A DNA stretch of 64,000 nt from an uncultured Clostridia bacterium (lineage in GTDB: Bacteria > Bacillota > Clostridia > Christensenellales > UBA1242). The stretch lies in contig CAKVHV010000004.1 in NCBI GenBank assembly GCA_934754475.1, forward strand, positions 1-64,000, written 5' to 3'. Below the pieces are notes generated by a model. It had not been told where the DNA came from. It made no database searches and was given only the letters and a program-made list of their open reading frames with translations. The number at the start of each line of letters is the position of its first letter. Positions within the stretch are counted from its first letter, which is position 1. Both the position numbers and the translations under genes were made by a program. This document shows positions 9,626 to 16,980 of this stretch, in pieces.

Positions 9626-9671
9626 ACAAAAAATACTAGCAAATCTAATTAAAATAGACATTGCTAGTACT
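9626..9671 (-). terminator. Terminator after mazF
   Basis: ACTAGCAA pairs with TTGCTAGT, with an inner TCTA/TAGA stem. The minus-strand copy runs into ATTTTTTG. Confidence 0.8.
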
Positions 9672-9685
9672 AAATAATGCAATTT

Positions 9686-10027
9686 TTAAAATCCCAATGA
9701 AATAAGTAATGCTTGATTAACATTTTTCATACATTTGTCGTCCAAAACTCCAATTTTCTCTTTCAGACGACGTTTGTCAAGGGTACGAATTTGTTCGAGC
9801 AACAAAACGCTATCTTTTGTCAACCCATAAGTAACACCCAATTCAATATGTGTAGGGATTTTCGCTTTGCTAAGTTGACTAGTAATAGCGGCTACTATAA
9901 CTGTCGGACTGTATTTGTTTCCGATGTCATTTTGAACTATCAAAACGGGTCTTACACCACCCTGTTCACTTCCCACAACGGGACTTAAATCAGCGTAATA
10001 TAATTCACCTCTTTTTATATCATCCAT
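9686..10027 (-). CDS. mazF: MazF/NdoA (EndoA)-type mRNA interferase toxin
   Basis: Protein of about 113 aa starting MDDIKRGELYYADLSP. It has the PemK/MazF signature in order: DLSPVVGSEQGG, RPVLIVQNDIGN, SPTVIVAAITSQ, PTHIEL and QIRTLDKRRL. These cover the conserved active-site Arg and Thr region of the Bacillus EndoA group, which cuts single-stranded RNA at short motifs. ATG 10027 is preferred to ATG 10042 because it gives the family N-terminus. The start lies inside the end of the upstream 72-codon gene (ATGGATGA overlap), typical of toxin-antitoxin coupling. The expected MazE/RHH antitoxin is not recognisable upstream. Confidence 0.92.
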   Translation of the reverse strand: MDDIKRGELYYADLSPVVGSEQGGVRPVLIVQNDIGNKYSPTVIVAAITSQLSKAKIPTHIELGVTYGLTKDSVLLLEQIRTLDKRRLKEKIGVLDDKCMKNVNQALLISLGF

Positions 10028-10238
10028 TAAGCCATCTCTCATAATAAATTAAATCCACCACATCTACCATCTGAAAGTCTTTGTCAAGTTCTTCGTAAAT
10101 AGGACGCAAACTATCATAGATGGTTTGCAAGTCCTTACTCATAATATGATAAAATTTGTATTTTTTGTGATGCAATTTTGTTTTATGATTATTTACAAAT
10201 TTAAAAAGTCTATTCTTATTTTTAATTTTTTTCATCAA
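10020..10238 (-). CDS. Small basic protein overlapping mazF; candidate non-canonical antitoxin
   Basis: Open frame of up to 72 aa. The first 32 residues are Lys/Asn/His-rich and may not be translated; an internal ATG at 10142 would give a 40-aa protein (starting MSKDLQTIYDSLRPIYEELD) with an acidic helical body. Neither start has a strong ribosome binding site. It ends in IYYERWLNG, whose stop overlaps the mazF start, which is the classical position of an antitoxin. No ribbon-helix-helix or AbrB motif is seen. Real coding status is likely but not certain. Confidence 0.5.
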   Translation of the reverse strand: MMKKIKNKNRLFKFVNNHKTKLHHKKYKFYHIMSKDLQTIYDSLRPIYEELDKDFQMVDVVDLIYYERWLNG

Positions 10239-10385
10239 TTTAATTTAACCTTTGGTTTTAATTTGTTTCAAAAATAATTTATGCAATTAAATTTTGAATA
10301 TTTGCAACTTTTTATAAATTGTCAAAAGTATCAAAAAAACCTATATTTTCGACAAATTTTGAAAGTTTAAAAACTCTAAAGTCAC

Positions 10386-10421
10386 AAAAAAACACTCAAA
10401 CTCTGATTAAGATTTGAGTGT
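10386..10421 (-). terminator. Terminator after acpS
   Basis: ACACTCAAA pairs with TTTGAGTGT, inner TCT/AGA, and the minus-strand tail is TTTTTTTG. Confidence 0.85.
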
Positions 10422-10440
10422 CTAAAATAACTTTTGATGA

Positions 10441-10839
10441 TTAATTCTTTTTGTCGTCTTTTTGGCTATTTGATGTTTCCAAAATACAAATTGCTGTAGC
10501 CATTTCGTCGGAGTGAGAAATACTAATTTGAATATCCAAAACATTCATTGACTTGAGCATAATTTGGGCTTTTCCGGAGACAACTTGAAGATATGGTTTT
10601 CCGCTTGATTCGTGGTTGACTTCAATTTCATTAAGATTAATTCCGCCACCGATGCCAATTCCCAATGCTTTCAAAAAGGCTTCCTTGGCAGCATAAATAC
10701 CCGCCAAACTCAAAGTTTGTCTGTATGTTTTGGCAACATATTCTATTTCATATGGCGTAAAATATTTTTCCAAAAAGTGTTCATTCTGAACAAATTTTTC
10801 CATTCTAACAACGTCTAAAACATCAATTCCTACTAACAT
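10441..10839 (-). CDS. acpS: Holo-[acyl-carrier-protein] synthase
   Basis: Protein of 132 aa. MLVGIDVLDVVRM carries the Mg-binding Asp and AAKEAFLKALG the conserved Glu/Lys helix; ISISHSDEMATA is the C-terminal strand. AcpS attaches 4'-phosphopantetheine from CoA to the ACP serine. Length is typical, with a short basic tail. It starts three bases after the recX stop, so YigZ, RecX and AcpS form one transcription unit. Confidence 0.93.
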   Translation of the reverse strand: MLVGIDVLDVVRMEKFVQNEHFLEKYFTPYEIEYVAKTYRQTLSLAGIYAAKEAFLKALGIGIGGGINLNEIEVNHESSGKPYLQVVSGKAQIMLKSMNVLDIQISISHSDEMATAICILETSNSQKDDKKN

Positions 10840-10841
10840 AT

Positions 10842-11447
10842 TTACCTACTCTTTATTTTGTTTATATATGAGTTAATCTCATCAAATTCATACCCACGAG
10901 AATACAAAAATCTAAATAATTTTTGGGATACTTCGGGAGTTAAAACTTTGTTTTTGAGATATTTTGATGCAACACTTTCAATACTATCTACTTTGTTATC
11001 TTCCAAAACACTTTCTATAATTTCTTCGGATACACCCTTGACTTTTAGTTGCGATTTCAATTTTAATTTACCATACTTTTTGCCATATGTCAACACATAT
11101 GCTTGTGCATACTTTTGGTCGTCGATATAGTCGTACTCTATAAGTTTGGATAGAACATACTCAATTGTCTCACTTGAGTATTCTTTTTTTCTTAGATATT
11201 CCCTAATTTGCTTTTGGGTTTTGAGACTAGAGCCGATATACTTTGTAACTCTTGACATAGCCTTGCTTTTTTCATTTTCAAAGATGATTTTTTTCAAATC
11301 TTTTTCGTCAATTTCAAGCCCAGTCTTCAAGTGTTCCAGATATACAAGTTCGGCTGGAATCCCCGAGTAAAACTCATCGTCTACATAGAGATTAACCCTA
11401 TTTTTATCGTTCTTTTGAACTTCTAGTTTTGTAATTTTCATTTGCAC
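10842..11447 (-). CDS. recX: RecX-family regulatory protein
   Basis: Protein of 201 aa with the RecX arrangement of three-helix repeats: LRKKEYSSETIEYVLSKL, a Tyr-rich turn (YDYIDDQKYAQAYV) and C-terminal repeats ending in SRGYEFDEINSYI. RecX modulates RecA filaments. No recA is present here. The start overlaps the end of yigZ by ten bases, implying translational coupling. Confidence 0.85.
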   Translation of the reverse strand: MQMKITKLEVQKNDKNRVNLYVDDEFYSGIPAELVYLEHLKTGLEIDEKDLKKIIFENEKSKAMSRVTKYIGSSLKTQKQIREYLRKKEYSSETIEYVLSKLIEYDYIDDQKYAQAYVLTYGKKYGKLKLKSQLKVKGVSEEIIESVLEDNKVDSIESVASKYLKNKVLTPEVSQKLFRFLYSRGYEFDEINSYINKIKSR

Positions 11448-11998
11448 TTTTCCTTTAGGTTATTTGGAATATCGCAGTCACTTTTGATTTCAAAAGTTAT
11501 TTCCGCCCGCTCACCAAAATCTATATTCAAAATTTCTCCGCCCAACGAACTTATTAGTCTTTTAATTCTATCAAGAGAATGGAGTTCAACTATAGCCACA
11601 TACTTTGTTTTTGGGAAAGACTCAATGATGTGTGCCTTGTCTATCACTAACTTTGCGCTATTTGTATAGGCTCTAATAAGTCCGCCCGCACCTAACTTTT
11701 TGCCACCAAAATATCTTACAACAATTATTAGAACATTTTCCAAGTCTTTCTTTTTGATAAGTTCCAAAATTGGTTTTCCAGCAGTTCCACTAGGCTCTCC
11801 GTCGTCGCTACACTTTTCTAGTCTAGGACTACTCAAAACAAGTCCAAAGCACACATGTGTTGCGTCTTTGTATTCTAATTTTTTCGAGTTCAAAATTTCT
11901 TTGGCATGAGTTTCGTCCGAAACGGGATAAGCAAAAGACAGAAATTTGGATTTATTTATTTCTAGTTGGTCTAAATATACATTATCTATTGTTTTCAT
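11438..11998 (-). CDS. YigZ/IMPACT (UPF0029) family protein
   Basis: Protein of 186 aa. It shows the family core: KSKFLSFAYPV, ATHVCFGLV, SDDGEPSGTAGKPIL, VRYFGGKKLGAGGLIRAY. The C-terminal part fits the accessory ferredoxin-like UPF0029 domain. Bacterial YigZ function is uncertain (the eukaryotic relative IMPACT regulates GCN1/GCN2). First gene of the yigZ-recX-acpS operon and divergent from the scaffold-like gene at 12179. Confidence 0.88.
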   Translation of the reverse strand: MKTIDNVYLDQLEINKSKFLSFAYPVSDETHAKEILNSKKLEYKDATHVCFGLVLSSPRLEKCSDDGEPSGTAGKPILELIKKKDLENVLIIVVRYFGGKKLGAGGLIRAYTNSAKLVIDKAHIIESFPKTKYVAIVELHSLDRIKRLISSLGGEILNIDFGERAEITFEIKSDCDIPNNLKEKCK

Positions 11999-12178
11999 AT
12001 CTAATATATTTTAGCAAGTAATCAAAAAAAATACAATTTATTTTTGCAAATTACACTCAAAGTTCTTTGTTAAATCAAAATTTTTTGCTAGACTAGAAGT
12101 AGGTTTAATAATAGTAAAGATTTGAATACATAATGTTTGAAGTCTTACAAAACAACCAAATACAATTAGGAGAACTTT

Positions 12179-12871
12179 ATGGAAATTTTGAAAGAAGTAA
12201 CCGAAATGTGCACGGTTAAAAATTGTCAGTCACATGGTCCTGCGGTTATTCCACAGGAAGGTCATTGGGACAAAGTCACAAAAATTGAAGAAATTAGCGG
12301 TTTTACACATGGATGCGGAACATGCGCTCCACAACAAGGAACTTGCAAACTATCTTTGAATGTCAAGAATGGCATTATCGAAGAAGCACTTGTTGAAACT
12401 GTTGGATGTAGCGGAATGACACAATCGGCTGCAATGGCTGCTGAGACTTTGCCAGGAAAGACTTTGCTCGAAGCTTTGAACACCGACCTTGTTTGTGATG
12501 CAATTAACGATGCTATGAAACACTTATTTTTGCAAATTGCTTATGGTAGAACTCAATCAGCATTCTCAGATAATGGTTTGCCAGTAGGTTCGGCTCTTGA
12601 CGACTTGGGCAAAAACAGAAGCAGTCTAGTTGGTACTCACTATAGCACCAAAGAAAAAGGCACAAGATATTTGCAAACTGCCGAAGGTTATACAAATAGA
12701 CTAGCCCTAGACGAAAATGATGAAATTATCGGTTATGAATATATTAATCTTAACAACATGATGAGACTAATCAAAGGCGGAAAGGACGTCAAAGACGCAT
12801 ACAACGAAAGCATAAAAACTTATGGAAGATTTGATGAAGGTGTTAAGTTCATCGACCCTAGAAAGGAGTAA
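12179..12871 (+). CDS. Iron-sulfur scaffold-like protein (NifU/TSCPD-like N-terminus)
   Basis: Protein of 230 aa. The N-terminal half contains cysteines in a scaffold-like setting: HGCGTCAPQQGTC, then a short beta strand, then VGCSGMTQSAAMAAE, which resembles the CxG-type cluster-binding loop of NifU/IscU-N and TSCPD proteins. The C-terminal part (about 120-230) is not recognised. Start supported by AGGAG seven bases upstream. It is followed after three bases by the GGGtGRT gene, and the two-gene arrangement is one I associate with Clostridia. The biochemical role is not established; a cluster- or metal-related function is inferred from the cysteines. Confidence 0.7.
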   Translation: MEILKEVTEMCTVKNCQSHGPAVIPQEGHWDKVTKIEEISGFTHGCGTCAPQQGTCKLSLNVKNGIIEEALVETVGCSGMTQSAAMAAETLPGKTLLEALNTDLVCDAINDAMKHLFLQIAYGRTQSAFSDNGLPVGSALDDLGKNRSSLVGTHYSTKEKGTRYLQTAEGYTNRLALDENDEIIGYEYINLNNMMRLIKGGKDVKDAYNESIKTYGRFDEGVKFIDPRKE

Positions 12872-12874
12872 GAC

Positions 12875-13873
12875 ATGGTTACATTTGAAGGATATGATAG
12901 AAGAATAGACAAAATCAACGATTGTATTGCTAAATATGGTCTAGTTGATTTGGATAACTGCAAAAAGATTTGTGATGATGCAGGTATTAATGTTGAAGCA
13001 GTAGTTAGAGAAATTCAACCAATTTGTTTTGATAATGCTGTTTGGGCATACACTTTGGGAACTGCAATTGCACTTACAAAAAAGGAAGTTAGTGCCGAAA
13101 AATGTGCTGAAAACATTGGCATTGGTTTGCAAGCATTCTGTGTAAAAGGTTCAGTTGCAGATAGTCGTCAAGTTGGTATCGGACATGGAAAACTTGCAAG
13201 CAAATTACTTAACGAAGAAACAAAATGTTTTGCATTGCTTGCTGGACACGAAAGTTTTGCTGCTGCCGAAGGTGCTTTGGGAATTGTAAGAAATGCAAAC
13301 AAAGCAAGAAAAACTCCACTAAGAGTAATTCTTAATGGACTTGGCAAAGATGCCGCATATTTAATTTCAAGAATTAACGGATTTACATATATCAAAACAA
13401 GATATAACTTCCACACTCAAGAACTTGAAATTTTGGATACAAGAAAATTCTCTAATTCATACAAATCCGAAATCAAAGTTTATGGCTGTGAAGATGTAAC
13501 CGAAGGTGTTGCTGTAATGAAACACGAAGGTGTAGATATATCAATCACTGGAAACTCAACAAACCCAGTTAGATTCACCCACCCTACTGCCGGTATTTAC
13601 AAAAAATGGTGTGTAGAAAATGGCAAGAACTATTTCTCTGTTGCATCAGGTGGCGGTACTGGTAGAACATTGCATCCAGACAACGTAGGCTCAGGTTCGG
13701 CTAGTTATGGACTAACAGACACTTTGGGAAGAATGCACGCAGATGCTCAATTTGCTGGTTCGTCTTCCGTTCCTGCTCACGTAGACATGATGGGATATAT
13801 TGGAATGGGCAACAACCCTATGGTTGGAGCAACAGTTTCTCTTGCTGTTAAGTCTTTTGAAGCACTTAAGTAA
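12875..13873 (+). CDS. GGGtGRT family protein
   Basis: Protein of 332 aa containing the name-giving motif SGGGTGRTLHPDNVGSGSAS near residue 258. Other conserved-looking blocks are FCVKGSVADSRQVGIGHGKL and HPTAGIYKKW. The family is widespread in anaerobes; its function is unknown to me. It is tightly linked to the upstream cysteine-rich scaffold-like protein (three-base gap) and followed by a strong terminator, so the pair is a self-contained operon. Confidence 0.85.
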   Translation: MVTFEGYDRRIDKINDCIAKYGLVDLDNCKKICDDAGINVEAVVREIQPICFDNAVWAYTLGTAIALTKKEVSAEKCAENIGIGLQAFCVKGSVADSRQVGIGHGKLASKLLNEETKCFALLAGHESFAAAEGALGIVRNANKARKTPLRVILNGLGKDAAYLISRINGFTYIKTRYNFHTQELEILDTRKFSNSYKSEIKVYGCEDVTEGVAVMKHEGVDISITGNSTNPVRFTHPTAGIYKKWCVENGKNYFSVASGGGTGRTLHPDNVGSGSASYGLTDTLGRMHADAQFAGSSSVPAHVDMMGYIGMGNNPMVGATVSLAVKSFEALK

Positions 13874-13896
13874 GATTATGTAAACAATATCTACTA

Positions 13897-13932
13897 TTAA
13901 GCGAAACCCAGTGGGGTTCGCTTAATTTTTTT
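13897..13932 (+). terminator. Terminator of the scaffold-GGGtGRT operon
   Basis: TTAAGCGAA-a-CCC pairs with GGG-TTCGCTTAA around a short AGTG loop and is followed by seven T residues. Confidence 0.93.
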
Positions 13933-14022
13933 AGTCATTTTAAAAATCATATAAAATATTTATAGAGTTTTATATAAATGTTTTAATTACATATTTCATT
14001 TAGCAAATTTTATTAATAAGTA

Positions 14023-14051
14023 TTGATTTTAATTTGTTTTTGTTATATTAT
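14023..14051 (+). promoter_or_regulatory. Promoter giving a probable leaderless mRNA
   Basis: TTGATT (14023-14028), 17-base spacer, TATTAT (14046-14051). The ATG of the next gene begins seven bases after the -10 box, so transcription would start at or beside the start codon. No ribosome binding site is visible. Confidence 0.5.
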
Positions 14052-14057
14052 CATAAT

Positions 14058-14366
14058 ATGGATAAGTTGTATAAATTAATAGATGATAAAGGAAAAGAAT
14101 ATTTAAGTAAAGACAAAGGAAAGTATGGCGGATACAACGGAAAAGAAAAAATTTATGGTCGACTAGATTGCAAAAGGGCTAATTCTTGGATTGAAAAGGG
14201 CTATTATGTGGACAAAAGGGTATTTTTTGCAAGCGAGTATGATGCCGTCATGGCTGGATTTAGACCATGTGGTTGTTGTATGAGAGAGCAGTATCTATTG
14301 TGGAAAAGTGACCCTATCAAATTTAAAGAAAGCATTATAAATCAAGATAAAGACATAGAAATGTAG
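14058..14366 (+). CDS. Small Ada-type zinc-binding domain protein
   Basis: Protein of about 102 aa. RVFFASEYDAVMAGFRPCGC matches the C-terminal half of the Ada N-terminal zinc domain (FF.s..eA...GFRPC..C), and an earlier LDCKRANSW supplies another Cys. In Ada these cysteines bind Zn and one accepts methyl groups from DNA phosphotriesters; here no methyltransferase or AraC domain follows. The start at 14058 is chosen because the protein then begins MDKLYKLIDD and the upstream codons lie in the promoter. DNA repair, metal binding or regulation are all possible. Confidence 0.65.
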   Translation: MDKLYKLIDDKGKEYLSKDKGKYGGYNGKEKIYGRLDCKRANSWIEKGYYVDKRVFFASEYDAVMAGFRPCGCCMREQYLLWKSDPIKFKESIINQDKDIEM

Positions 14367-14378
14367 TATTAAATTTAT

Positions 14379-14427
14379 AAAAAAGAAGGAACATTGCATT
14401 AATTTGCTTTGTTCCTTCTTTTTTTTG
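14379..14427. terminator. Bidirectional terminator between the Ada-like gene and leuS
   Basis: AAAAAGAAGGAACA pairs with TGTTCCTTCTTTTT; A-run on one side and T-run on the other, so it can serve both convergent genes. Confidence 0.9.
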
Positions 14428-14459
14428 TTTACATATTAAATTCATACTCAATTAAGAAA

Positions 14460-16877
14460 TTATACAATCACATTAAATATTTTGCCTGGGACAAAGATTA
14501 CTTTTTTGATTGTTTCAACATTTTTGAGTGTTTCGATGTTAGTTTTGGCAAGGCTCAAAAGTTCGTCTTGAGTTATATCTTTGGAAACTTTGAGAACACC
14601 TTTGAGTTTTCCATTAACTTGAACTGGAATTTCGATTTCGGAAAGTACTAGTTTGCTTTCGTCAACTTCTGGGAAGGTCTCATTTGCGATGTCCCCACCA
14701 AAGACTCTTTCGTAAATTTCGCTTGTGATATGTGGTGCAAGTGGATTTAGACAAATTAGGAAGTCTTTAAGTTCTTGACGAGTAATATATCCGTCTTCCT
14801 TGATAGTTTTGATAAATATCATACAAGCACTAATTGCAGTATTTAATTTTAGATTTTCGTAGTCTTCGGAGACTTTTTTGATAAGAGTATTAAGTGCATA
14901 GGCATGTTTGTCCGAAACACCGCCGTCTCTTACTATATCTTGAAGTTTCCAGACTCTATCTAGGAAGTTAACAATTCCGTCAATTCCATTGAATGTCCAC
15001 ATACAATTGTCTTCGTATCCAGCCAAAAATTGAATGTGCATTCTTGTAACATCAGCGCCATATTTTTCTACAACAGACAATGCAGACACACCATTCTTGG
15101 ATGACTTGCTCATCTTTTTGCCTTCGTCATCAAGTATTAGTCCGCTACCCATTTTTCTAATAAATGGGTCACGAGATGGAGCAACACCGATTTCATACAA
15201 GAAATTTTGCCAGAAGAATGCATACAAAACGTGTCTTGTAATATGTTCTGTGCCACCAGTATAACAGTCTACACTACCCCAATATTTGAGTTTTTCGGTA
15301 TCTGCCAAAGCATTTGGATTGTGTGGGTCACAATATCTTAGCCAATACCAAGACGAACCCGCCCAGTTTGGCATAGTATCTGTTTCACGTCTAGCATCAC
15401 CGCCACATTTAGGACATTTTGTATGAACAAAACTATCTATTTTAGATAGTGGACTATCCCCCATTTCATTTGGAAGATAATCGTTTGTTTCGGGAAGAAG
15501 AAGTGGCAAATCTTTTTCGTCAAGCGGAACTATTCCACACTTATCGCAAAATACAACTGGGAAAGGTTCGCCCCAATAACGTTGACGATTGAAAGGCCAA
15601 TCTTGCATTTTGTAATTGATTTGAACACGACCAAATCCATTTTTGACGATAAGGTCAGTTATTTGTTTTTTGGCATCAAGGACACTAAGTCCAGTGAATT
15701 TATCTGAATTTAACATTTTGGAGTTTTTGGAGATGTATTCGAGTTTTTCTACCGCTTGATTTGAAATATCTCCGTCTATTACTTGAATCATAGGAATATT
15801 ATGCTCTTTTGCAAACTCATAGTCTCTTTGGTCGTGAGCAGGAACAGCCATTACAGCACCAGTTCCATAATTTCCAAGTACATAATCTCCTAGATACAAT
15901 GGCACTCTTTTGTTATTTAGTGGGTTAATTGCATAGAGTCCAACTAGTTTACAGCCGGATTTATCTTTGACTTGGCTAATTCTATCAAACTCACTTTTGA
16001 GTGCGGTTTTTTCTCTGTATTTCATAACTTCGTCCATATTCTCAATTTTATCTTTGAGACTATCCACCAAACTATGTTCTGGGGCAAGGACCACATAGGT
16101 TATTCCATAAACAGTTTCAATACAAGTTGTAAAGATTTTAACTTGAGACAACTCAACTCCATTTTCATCTACAACAGGCATACTAAGTTCGACACCTTCG
16201 CTCTTGCCTATCCAGTTGCGTTGTGCTTCTTTGAGATTGTCTGCCATTTGGATATTGTCGATATTTTTGAGTAGTTTTTCGGAGTACTCTTTCATCTTCA
16301 AAAACCAAACATCTCTATCTACTTGAATTACATCGTTTCCGCATCTATCGCACTTTCCGCCTTGGCTATCTTCGTTTGAAAGAACTGTCTTACAAGTTTT
16401 GCAAAAGTTTACATGACCTTTTTGTTTGTATGCCTTGTCGTTTTTGAGTAATTGCAAAAATATCCATTGAGTCCATTTGTAATAATCTGGGTCACTTGTA
16501 CAAAAAGTTCTTGTCCAGTCAAACGAAAGTCCCAATTTTTTGAAACTATCTAGTATCTTTTTCATTCCGTCTTGAACGAATTGCTTTGGGTTTGTGCCAT
16601 ATTTAATAGCAGCATTCTCGGCAGGCAAGCCAAAACTATCTCCACCAATTGGGAACAATACATTGTAGCCTTTGAATCTTTTGTATCTAGCAAGTGCATC
16701 GGACGGAACAGTGCCTTTTAGGTGTCCCATATGCAAAGTTCCGCTTGTGTTTGGAAATTCATATAGCATATAATACTTTGGCTTAGTTGGGTGAAAATCC
16801 ACCGCTCTAAAGTTTGGTTCGTTTTCCCATCTATCTTGCCATTTCTTTTCTACTTCTCTAAAATTATATTCTGACAT
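14460..16877 (-). CDS. leuS: Leucyl-tRNA synthetase
   Basis: Protein of 805 aa, normal for bacterial LeuRS. HIGH motif as LHMGHL, KMSKS motif as KKMSKSSKNG, zinc-type cysteine pairs CKTC and CDRC, a second set CDKC/CPKC, editing domain with the conserved MAVPAHDQRDYEFA block, and the signature GGTEHITRHVLY. It charges tRNA-Leu. No T-box leader is seen; instead the ribosome binding site lies inside a hairpin (see 16877-16920). Single gene between convergent and upstream units. Confidence 0.96.
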   Translation of the reverse strand: MSEYNFREVEKKWQDRWENEPNFRAVDFHPTKPKYYMLYEFPNTSGTLHMGHLKGTVPSDALARYKRFKGYNVLFPIGGDSFGLPAENAAIKYGTNPKQFVQDGMKKILDSFKKLGLSFDWTRTFCTSDPDYYKWTQWIFLQLLKNDKAYKQKGHVNFCKTCKTVLSNEDSQGGKCDRCGNDVIQVDRDVWFLKMKEYSEKLLKNIDNIQMADNLKEAQRNWIGKSEGVELSMPVVDENGVELSQVKIFTTCIETVYGITYVVLAPEHSLVDSLKDKIENMDEVMKYREKTALKSEFDRISQVKDKSGCKLVGLYAINPLNNKRVPLYLGDYVLGNYGTGAVMAVPAHDQRDYEFAKEHNIPMIQVIDGDISNQAVEKLEYISKNSKMLNSDKFTGLSVLDAKKQITDLIVKNGFGRVQINYKMQDWPFNRQRYWGEPFPVVFCDKCGIVPLDEKDLPLLLPETNDYLPNEMGDSPLSKIDSFVHTKCPKCGGDARRETDTMPNWAGSSWYWLRYCDPHNPNALADTEKLKYWGSVDCYTGGTEHITRHVLYAFFWQNFLYEIGVAPSRDPFIRKMGSGLILDDEGKKMSKSSKNGVSALSVVEKYGADVTRMHIQFLAGYEDNCMWTFNGIDGIVNFLDRVWKLQDIVRDGGVSDKHAYALNTLIKKVSEDYENLKLNTAISACMIFIKTIKEDGYITRQELKDFLICLNPLAPHITSEIYERVFGGDIANETFPEVDESKLVLSEIEIPVQVNGKLKGVLKVSKDITQDELLSLAKTNIETLKNVETIKKVIFVPGKIFNVIV

Positions 16878-16920
16878 AAAAAAATATCCTTCAATAAAAA
16901 ATTCAAGGATATTTTAGCAT
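16877..16920 (-). promoter_or_regulatory. Hairpin that buries the leuS ribosome binding site
   Basis: On the minus strand AAAATATCCTT pairs perfectly with AAGGATATTTT (11 bp). The second arm contains the AAGGA Shine-Dalgarno element of leuS and is followed by a T-run that reaches the ATG. It looks like an intrinsic terminator for the upstream ABC operon whose 3' arm doubles as the leuS ribosome binding site. Confidence 0.7.
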
Positions 16921-16980
16921 ATTATTAATATAATTTCAAGCAATGTTAATTATTTAAACAAAGTTAATTTGACAAAACTA

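Noticed and set aside
16877..16980. T-box riboswitch upstream of leuS
   Set aside because: Only about 100 bases lie between leuS and the upstream gene, and no T-box or specifier-loop pattern was seen. The single hairpin explains the region better.
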